DNA of 64,000 nucleotides from Rhizophagus irregularis. Taxonomy: Eukaryota > Glomeromycota > Glomeromycetes > Glomerales > Glomeraceae. Where the stretch lies: contig NC_089440.1 of NCBI RefSeq assembly GCF_026210795.1, forward strand, positions 1,612,001 to 1,676,000, in the 5' to 3' direction. The notes under the pieces are model-generated. The model was not told the origin of the DNA, did not search any database, and saw only the letters and a list, made by a program, of their open reading frames with translations. The position numbers were made by a program, and so were the translations under genes. Below are positions 56,791 through 64,000 of the stretch, in pieces (position 1 is the first letter of the stretch; every line of letters starts with the position of its first letter).

Positions 56791-57059
56791 AAGATATCAG
56801 GACGACATTTACACAGTATCAAGATGATATTTGACAAGAATTTTGGGTCATGAAAAAATTGTGAACCGTAGGTACTAGTACATTCAATAATTTTTATTAA
56901 TTGATAATGCCGTATATATTATTAATATGCAATTATGATGGTCAAAATGAAAAATAAAAACAACGTATCGATATCATTGTTATTACAGCTTGAAGTAGTC
57001 ACGTTCCGTCATTATTGATTCACAATTGTTGAATTGATAAGTATTGCGAAGTTTAATCG

Positions 57060-57500
57060 TACTTGGTAAATTATGTAGGCGCATCCCTCTCTAGTAACAT
57101 AAAACAATGCGACAATATCGGTATGACAATAATATTATAAATGTTGAATTGATGTAAGTTTCCTGATTACGACGCACCTGGTAAATTACTTCTCTCTCCG
57201 ACGGTTAACATAAGACACTAATATTATACCAAATACTGAATTGACAAGAGTCTGTATTACATACAACGCAAGTTTCTGCGAAATTAAAGATAAGTACCTG
57301 GTAAATTAGACATCTCTCTCTCTCCAGATGGTTAACTGTTATGACACTAATATTGTATCGAAACTTTGTGACAATTGTTAAATTAATAAGTACACGGATT
57401 ATGGTGCAAGTTTCTGCGAAATTAAAGATACGATCGTACCTGGTAAATTAGACACATCTCTCTCTCCCCGGATGGTTAACATAAACCAACGTGACGATAT
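57060..57500. repeat. Four diverged tandem units (ACCTGGTAAATTA family)
   Basis: AC(C/T)TGGTAAATTA occurs near 57060, 57176, 57296 and 57438. Each is followed by TCTCTCTC and GG(A/T)GGTTAAC-like boxes, then a GACACTAATATT- or GACAATATCG-like box. Units are 115-145 bp apart. No gene seen here. Confidence 0.6.
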
Positions 57501-57639
57501 CGTTATAACATAATGGAGTAGTTACGCACAACATTATCGGATTTCGTCACAAATATTAAATACTACTAGGATTCACCTGTTAACTACATTAGCAGTTAAT
57601 GGTTAAAACCTAAACTTGAAATAAAGTAAAAATTTAATT

Positions 57640-57890
57640 ATTTAAATTTTTTCTTGATGTTATTCTTGAACATGCAACATATAGTTGTCCATGAGAAAAT
57701 ACAGGAGTTGAAGATACAAACCAACCTAATTAAATGATAGTTCTTAAGATTTATTAAAGTCATTGCAAATGCTGGTTGTTAATCCTAAAAAAGATGCATA
57801 AATTAAAGTACTGCATTTATAGAAATCAAACGAAATTTTTTTTTAAAATAAAAATTGGTCTCAGAACACTTGACCAAGATTTTCAACCTT
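57640..57890 (-). pseudogene. Helitron PIF1-like helicase C-terminal remnant
   Basis: The minus strand reads PAFAMTLIN in one frame and TPVFSHG-like followed by QLYVACSRITSRKNL in another. These are the final motifs of Helitron/PIF1 helicases (FAMTINKSQGQT and HGQLYVALSR). Frameshifts and stops separate them and nothing upstream of the last motifs remains. Confidence 0.75.
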
Positions 57891-57904
57891 AAGAATCAAA
57901 AAAT

Positions 57905-58170
57905 GCAATAAGTGGGTTGAGCTCATCCGGCGGGGCCTACCTCATTAGAGTGTCCCTTAGGTCGTCAGCCATTAGCACCCAACTGCCTATGACCAATGAT
58001 ACATCACCACTACCTTCTGATACCACAAGATCCCAAGTATTACATAGGAGCACGGCGCTTTCGCTATGTGCATACCCTGCCTCCATGATACGGCCTACCA
58101 TATAGAGGTCTTAAAAATGGTGCATTTCATCAGCGGCCAAAAAAAAACCCTCGAATGATCCCCCAAGTAC
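57905..58170. repeat. GC-richer island, unassigned repeat
   Basis: Base composition is close to 50% GC, unlike its surroundings (GAGCTCATCCGGCGGGGCCT at the start, CATGATACGGCCTACCATAT near the end). The plus-strand open frame has no recognisable product and no tRNA or rRNA fold was found. Possibly part of a SINE- or retroelement-derived repeat. Confidence 0.35.
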
Positions 58171-58189
58171 AGTAGTACCTTTTGTGAAA

Positions 58190-58300
58190 AAATTTCAGGA
58201 TAATCTCTCTTTCTTTTCGTTCCTTTGTTTTCTCTTTTTCGTTTTTTCACAATGGTTTTTTTCTTTTTCTTCTTCTTTCCCTTTATTCTTTTTCTTTGGG
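58190..58300. repeat. Polypyrimidine tract
   Basis: C/T-rich run (TTTCTTTTTCTTCTTCTTTC-like) following the GC-richer island. Confidence 0.6.
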
Positions 58301-58795
58301 TATTGATATGAAAAAAAAATTATTATAAAAAGGTAAAAACTATTAAAACTGAACGCGTAATTATTTTTGACGCGTTATATAAATGTCAAAGATAGTTTAA
58401 CATAACCCAGCGAGAGCAGAATATGTACCTGTCGTACGCTGGAATAAAAATAGACGCGCATATACAGTGGTCTGACTGTAATTGTTAATATGAATATATT
58501 TTTTTGAATAAATTATACTGTTGATAACAAAAACTGTCAAAATGTTTTTCGGTATTAAAAAAAAATTTAAAAAAATTGAATAGAGAGATGTAGACGTAAA
58601 CATAATCGTGCGAATGTTTAACATGTCTAACAAACAATGATTTGATTGGATAAAAATTGCAAAGTCACGTGCCTAATAAATTCATGAATACGATATCAAA
58701 CGATATCGTAACGATATCGTTATCTTTATTTATTTAATAAATCACGTTATCATAAATAAATATACCGAAAAGAATCATTGTACTGCATAATAAAG
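58300..58795. other. Intergenic, no gene seen
   Basis: AT-rich. At about 58685-58720 there is an ACGATATCGTAACGATATCG stretch related to the motifs of the 56.1-kb palindrome. Confidence 0.4.
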
Positions 58796-61700
58796 CTATA
58801 TAGCCGTAAAATAATAATTATTTTTTATCCACAAATCAATTTTCGTATCATAGACAAAGTGAACTTTCTGTACGTGGTCAATTATTGATATCGGGAAGAT
58901 TCTTCTCCAGCGAATGTCTTGGCTTGTCTGAATGCGAAAAAGAGGACATTTCAATACGTTGTGAATTCTGTTAATATTGTCAAACCAATCAATAGTAATA
59001 AAGGCATAATATTTATCATCATTGCCTTTGTATTTGAAGATCCCTTTTATAATCGCATAACATTCACCACTGTCTTCCTCGTGTATTGTTACGACGTCAC
59101 CAATATGAAGATGTACTTTGGAAAATACGCCATCGCTTTCTTCCATAGTGTATGTCGCCAATTCATACCAGCTCATTTGAGAATATATAAGAGCTGACTT
59201 TTGTCCAATGTCCATAAATGAAAGAAGCAGCTCAGATTTGAAATTTGGCAAATTTTTCATGATATTTTCGCGATCCTGACGGGATAAGCTCCTCTTTAAG
59301 ATAATATTTGTAATAAAATCCACTGGAGATGAAATCGCTATATAAAATAAAAATACGTTAATAATTGCGGAAATATTATTATTATAAAATTGTAATACAA
59401 ACCTTCTTCATTTCCTTCCGGTTCTTGTTCATTTGATACCTTGTCTTCAGTAATATACCAATTAGTCAATAAATTTCTAAAATTTGAGGACATAGTAGCG
59501 AAACCTCTACAAGGTTGTGATAATCTTTGATCTGCGCCTCCATCTACTAAATGACGAATTGCAAAGAGCGTAGTATACCGCTTTAACAAGTCTAGCTCGA
59601 CATTCTTGCAATTTGTTCGTGGTACCATTGCTTTAAAGATCCGATGCACCATCTCTTTGATACCAACTTGAGTGTTTATAAGAGTACCATAAGTCCTTGC
59701 ATGCACCAGCAAGTGGATATTGATATGCAGGTTTGGTAAGTTAGCAAATTCAGGGAAAACCTAAAGCCACATTATTAAATAATATTTTATATATTGATAA
59801 ATAAAAAATAAAAAATTATATAAGAATTATGAATAATTGTACCTTTGGAAGAATTTTCATTTCTTCTTCAAGGCATTTTTGTAATTCGTCATACGAATCT
59901 AATGTAAACTTGCTTTCAAAAACTATCCTCATTGTTTTTGCTACATATACCCAACAAGCAATTATTACATTTTTCGCCATGTTAATGCGTGATTCTTGAA
60001 TTCGTCGCAGAATGCTTCTGGATTCATTTTCCTTTAAGCTTGATGATTCTAAAAAACTATTAAGTATAAAAGGCATTATCATAGCGAGCCTAAGATAGTC
60101 AGACATCATGAAACTAGCATTGTGGCTAATTGGATTTGGCAAACGAGACCATTTTTTTGGTTTCTCTAAGTTCTTCCAGGCTTTGATAAACTCGTCCTCT
60201 CCTTTTTGTGAAAATAATTCGCACCTGTGGAAATCAAAAAGCTTTATTAAAAGATTTTGTTCGTTACATATCTAGCTAAAGTTAATTAAATTCTAAGATC
60301 ATACGTTAATTTAAGAAGTCGTCCAATCTTCCCAGCAGTTGCATGATATACATCTTGAGGTGTCTGTAGATGCCTTTCTCTTAGCAGCCTATCCAAAATG
60401 CTAGGCCTTGTTCTTAGTCCGAACTCAGTACAAAGTCGTCTTTGCCTTGTGGTAGCAGGTTCATCAAATATCTCTTTAAATTGATCGTCAGGTGATGTGA
60501 TGATATCTTGATGTTGCTGGTACATCCTGAGAGAAGTTGGTAAGTGATTCTCGAGAGGCTGTACAAGTGCGGCAACCTTTATTGGCATTATGTCGTAATA
60601 CACCACACATGTCATTCCCTTGTGGTAAATCAGCAGTTACGACACCTAAACCGGCTATCACCCAAGCATCTTGGCCATTCACTTCCATTAATTTTCCTTG
60701 TTCGAATTCTTTCATTTCAGAAATGAATGGCAACATGAATTCATTGAAATTACCACCGAAAGGAACAAACCCGAGAACAAAGTGATTTTTGAGCAACTTT
60801 CTTTGACGGGCAGGCATATTTCCAAACTGCACATAAACACCTCCTAACGAATGATAAACATTCCTAAATGTTCCAAAATCATCGTAGTATATGTCCAAAA
60901 ACAGCTTATAAACCGGAATTGTTGGAGATGGTGGCTGCCTTATGGAAATATATTCTGAAGGATGTTGATAAGAGAACGTTGCATCACGAATGCGCCAGTG
61001 TGTATGATGTTTATAAAGTATTTCGGTAATTCGTAGTGTATCTGCAGCAACCCTTTTCGGAAATTTGTGATGTTGTTATTGTCAAGAATGGTTCATCTTG
61101 TAACCAAACTTCTCCGGAAAGAGAGCGATTTTGTCTTAATTCTCCCTTAAAATTTCCAGGCAAGTCACTATAATCTAGAACTTTTTGGATTCTCAGCCGA
61201 TACTGTTGGTTCTCTTCATTTAATAATATCGCTCTCAATCTGCCAAGTTTTCGCTCATTATCGTAATAGTAAACAAAATCGCCGCATTGGTATATCTCTA
61301 TTATATACATATGAAAAAAGTGTTAGTCTCTTGTACTTTATTGCTTCGCCTCTCTACCATCAGCTTGCATTTAATAAATAATTACCCCCTGATATCATTA
61401 ATTGTTCTTGACCGAAAAAAGGTGACTCTGCCCATAAGGTACCATGCCAGTACTCGGATTTTGTTTTTGAATCGACACCAGCACCAAAATACATTTCCTT
61501 TAATAGTGATGGGTTGTTAAGAACATTCCAAATGATATCACTTATTGAAAGTTGATATGCCATCTTTGAATCCTTTAAAGTTGATGGTGTTTTTTTTGAT
61601 GAAATTGAGATAGATTTTGCTGATATTGAGGGAAGAGGAAGACGCTCCCTCCATGATCGAAATCTCCGAATATTCTTTACAATATGATCTCTATTAAATT

Positions 61701-62368
61701 CTGGTCTCATGATAATGTCAACAAGATCTTCATATGCATTTGTTGAAATATTATGTTTATAAATCCAACAAAATAAGGCAGCAGTAGTTAAATTTTGAAA
61801 ATATGGAGCAAAATCACCATCAAAAGATGGTAACTTATCTTTAGCCAATGCTTCATCAACGAATAGCTTTTCTTCTGAGATATCAGAATCATGTCTTTCT
61901 TCATTATCTGACGACATTGTTTCATAATCTTCATCACTTTCTAAGGACATTATATAATCGCTTTCTGTTTCATTCTCTGATGATGTTGAAATCATGTTGG
62001 TATCACCTTCTTCATTATTGCTTCGTTGTTCTAAATCATCATCATTATCGTTTCGTTGTTCTAAATGATCATTATCGCTTCGTTGTTCTAAATGATCATC
62101 ATTGCTTCGTTGTTCTAAATCATCACCATTATCGCTTCGCTGTTCTATATGATCATCATCACTTCGTTGTTTCTAAATCATCATCTCCGTCGCCATATTC
62201 ATTATACTCTTCGCCACTAATATTATCATCTTCAAAATCTTTTTGTACCATTTTTTCATTGTCATCATTATCCGATAATAAAAATCTGTTGGGCAACCTT
62301 CTAAAATTATTACGGATACGAAAAGGTATTGCAGCAATATTCGCTTTTCGAGGTTTATTTCGTAACAT
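58796..62368 (-). pseudogene. Plavaka/KDZ-like transposase gene with C-terminal BAH-like region, five exons, frameshifted
   Basis: Exons on the minus strand: 62368-61386, 61297-60305, 60224-59843, 59760-59403 and 59337-58796; all joins keep phase. The N-terminus is basic then acidic, with a DDLEQRSND-type repeat (about 62165-62020). Exon 1 then reads DFAPYFQNLTTAALFCWIY and LSISDIIWNVLNNPSLLKEM. Exon 2 carries FLDIYYDDFGTFRNVYHSLG, LGFVPFGGNF and TADLPQGND...GCRTC, the catalytic-core pattern of Plavaka/KDZ transposases. Exon 4 has KEMVHRIFK and LDLLKRYTTLFAIRHLVDGG. Exon 5 (HIGDVVTIHEEDSGECYAII) is BAH-like. Frameshifts lie near 62172, 61060 and 60540. Family from pattern; could be a domesticated relative. 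Confidence 0.65.
62020..62170 (-). repeat. Coding tandem repeat (LEQRSND units)
   Basis: Six to seven diverged 21-30-bp units (TTAGAACAACGAAGCGATAA on the minus strand) encode Asp/Asn-rich LEQRS(N/D)DD units in the acidic N-terminal part of the transposase. A one-base change at the first unit (about 62172) shifts the frame. Confidence 0.8.
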
Positions 62369-62489
62369 GGCTATGACAATAATTATAATAAGGAATAATA
62401 AAATGAAATAAAATCATAAATTTAAAAAATGTCCATAGCGCGTTTGTGTATTTAATTCATTAACTGCTTTTATAATATTTTCAATTGGA

Positions 62490-63440
62490 TATCATAGTAT
62501 CGTGACCGCAGCACATAAACGGAAATTTTGGGTTAACAAATTTCTTAACGGTTACATTAGTTCCTTGTCCGTGGTGCATTAACGGAAATTTTGGGCAATG
62601 ATCTGGTTACATGTAAAGAAATTTTGTATGAAATCGTGACCGCAGGGACATAAACGGAAATTTATATTACGAATTTCACGAAATTTCGAGAAAAAAAAAT
62701 GTCAATGGTTACATTAGTTCTTGGATCACAGTACATTAATGGAAATCTTGGGGAAAATGATCTAAAATTGACGTGTTAACAACAGTTACATGCAAAGAAA
62801 TTTTGTATGAATATCGTGCGTGACTGCAGAACATAAACGGAAATTTAGATTACTAATTTCTTAAATTTTGGGAAAATCGATCAGAAAAAAATGTCAATGG
62901 TTACATTCGTTAGTTCTTTGTCCACAGTACATTTTGGTAAAATGATCTAAAATTGACGTGCAAAGAAATTTTGTATGAATATTGTGACATGCGGGACATA
63001 AACGGAAATTTGAATTGATCGGGAAATTTTCTTAATGGCTACATTGGTTCTTTACTTACAATGCATTGACGAAATTTTGAGGCAATGATCTGATGAGTTG
63101 ACTTCTTTAACGGTTATATATAAAGGAATTTATATGAATATTGTGACCGCAAGATATAAGCGGAAATTTAGATCATCAAATTTTGGGATAATTGATCGGA
63201 AAAAAAATTCGTTAATAGTTAGTTACATTAACTGTTAATGAATTATATAATGAACAACATCGTAACTATAGAAATTTGGGTTAACAAAGCTCTTGATTGA
63301 TGTTTTGACGATTACATGTAAAGAAATTTATATAGGCTGCTGGACATAACGGAAATTGGGTTAACAAAGCTTTTCTGAAAAATTGACATTACATTTTAAG
63401 AATATCGTGATCGCAGCACATTTAGACAAGACAAATGATC
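62490..63440. repeat. Degenerate tandem repeats upstream of the transposase gene
   Basis: ATCGTGACCGCAG..ACATAAACGGAAATTT recurs in diverged form near 62491, 62631, 62810, 62985, 63140, 63265, 63335 and 63406. Intervening ATGTAAAGAAATTTTGTATG and GGTTACATTAGTTC blocks are repeated too. Unit length drifts from about 140 to 175 bp. The position upstream of the transposase start suits subterminal binding-site repeats. Confidence 0.7.
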
Positions 63441-63743
63441 AGAAAAAAATTGTTAGCAATTCGTGTTCCGGTTTATATGAAATTTTGATTTTTATGATTT
63501 TAAATTATTACGATCAATTATTATGATAAAATCACTAGTGGTGAGCTTTACGGATATATACAATTATAAAATTACATAAGATTTATTTTTTTATTGAAAT
63601 AAATTGAAAAGAAGGTGAATATAGTAATATTGTGCGGTATTGTAATGAGATATAACTTCATATAATGGCAATATCAATTCTAACAAATAATTTTAAAGTG
63701 TTAAATATTTCAAATTATCACAAAATATTAAAGAATCAAATGA

Positions 63744-64000
63744 TCATACTTTTTTCACCATCTGAGCCCAGTCTCCCATGGTCTTCGTTCGGTTGTTACG
63801 AGATGGACGTTGCCGTTTCTTTTTAATGTTGGTTTGGCGAAGATCGTTCAATCGGGTTTGTTCTTTTATTAGATCGTCTAGCGAGATCAATATCGTATTA
63901 TCTATATATGAAAGAAATTATATGAATATTATCATACGTTATTTAATGAATTAATATGAGGTATTTTTTTTTTATACCTGTTTCTTCTCTACTAGGTTTG
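63744..64000 (-). CDS. C-terminal end of a gene with a UAP56-binding-like motif (partial)
   Basis: Last exon 63744-63901 and the end of the previous exon 63978-64000, joined in phase by a GTATAA donor and an ATATAG acceptor. The visible product ends ISLDDLIKEQTRLNDLRQTN, then KKKRQRPSRNNR and MGDWAQMVKKV-stop. SLDDLIK in front of a basic region resembles the UAP56-binding motif of mRNA-export adaptors, but this short motif is weak evidence. The body lies beyond the window edge. Confidence 0.5.

Noticed and set aside
57917-58105. 62-aa plus-strand open frame in the GC-richer island
   Set aside because: No start context or homology pattern; a GC-rich repeat naturally has fewer stops.
58460-58485. 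ATACAGTGGTCTGACTGTA as a Tc1 terminus
   Set aside because: A short self-complementary string without partner or internal sequence.

Overview
The window looks like nuclear DNA of an arbuscular mycorrhizal fungus of the Rhizophagus type. The base composition is very AT-rich. Genes carry many short introns with GTAAGT-like donors and short pyrimidine-TAG acceptors. F-box/leucine-rich genes are multiplied, a Crinkler (CRN) effector gene is present, and the spaces between genes are packed with DNA transposons and MITEs. The species is inferred; nothing in the sequence names it.

Layout. 0-3.2 kb: the 3' 751 codons of VPS51 (GARP/EARP tethering complex), 13 visible exons. 3.35-4.87 kb: F-box gene A (minus). 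8.4-10.7 kb: an intact 8-exon APC/LAT-type amino acid permease. 10.7-16 kb: decayed sequence with a GT-rich minisatellite, unrecognised gene remnants and a pogo-like MITE. 16-26.5 kb: an F-box cluster with one frameshift-truncated gene, two full-length genes and two pseudogenes, plus a lipid-binding (ML-like) pseudogene cut by a hAT MITE. 27.3-37.5 kb: extremely AT-rich repeats holding a larger inverted-repeat element, itself holding a 3.17-kb hAT transposon with a broken transposase. 37.9 and 53.2 kb: two near-identical palindromic MITEs. 39.3-40.7 kb: another full-length F-box gene. 42.5-49 kb: a TE-like coding fragment, a 965-bp MULE-like element, a frameshifted membrane-protein gene, an intact two-exon small gene and a frameshifted three-exon gene. 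49.4-52.2 kb: a CRN gene broken by a MITE, small indels and a stop, with a Tc1/mariner element just upstream. 53.9-57.5 kb: an array of exon-like modules, palindromes and 88-bp tandem repeats. 57.6 kb: a Helitron PIF1-helicase remnant. 58.8-62.4 kb: a five-exon Plavaka/KDZ-like transposase gene with three frameshifts, preceded by degenerate repeats. 63.7-64 kb: the last exons of a gene running off the window.

Only VPS51, the permease, four F-box genes, the 47.3-kb gene and the edge gene look functional. Most of the rest is a record of duplication and transposition. For several insertions the target-site duplications, and in some cases the empty site, can be read directly, so the order of events can be reconstructed. 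The F-box copies share an upstream module, which suggests they were duplicated with their promoters.
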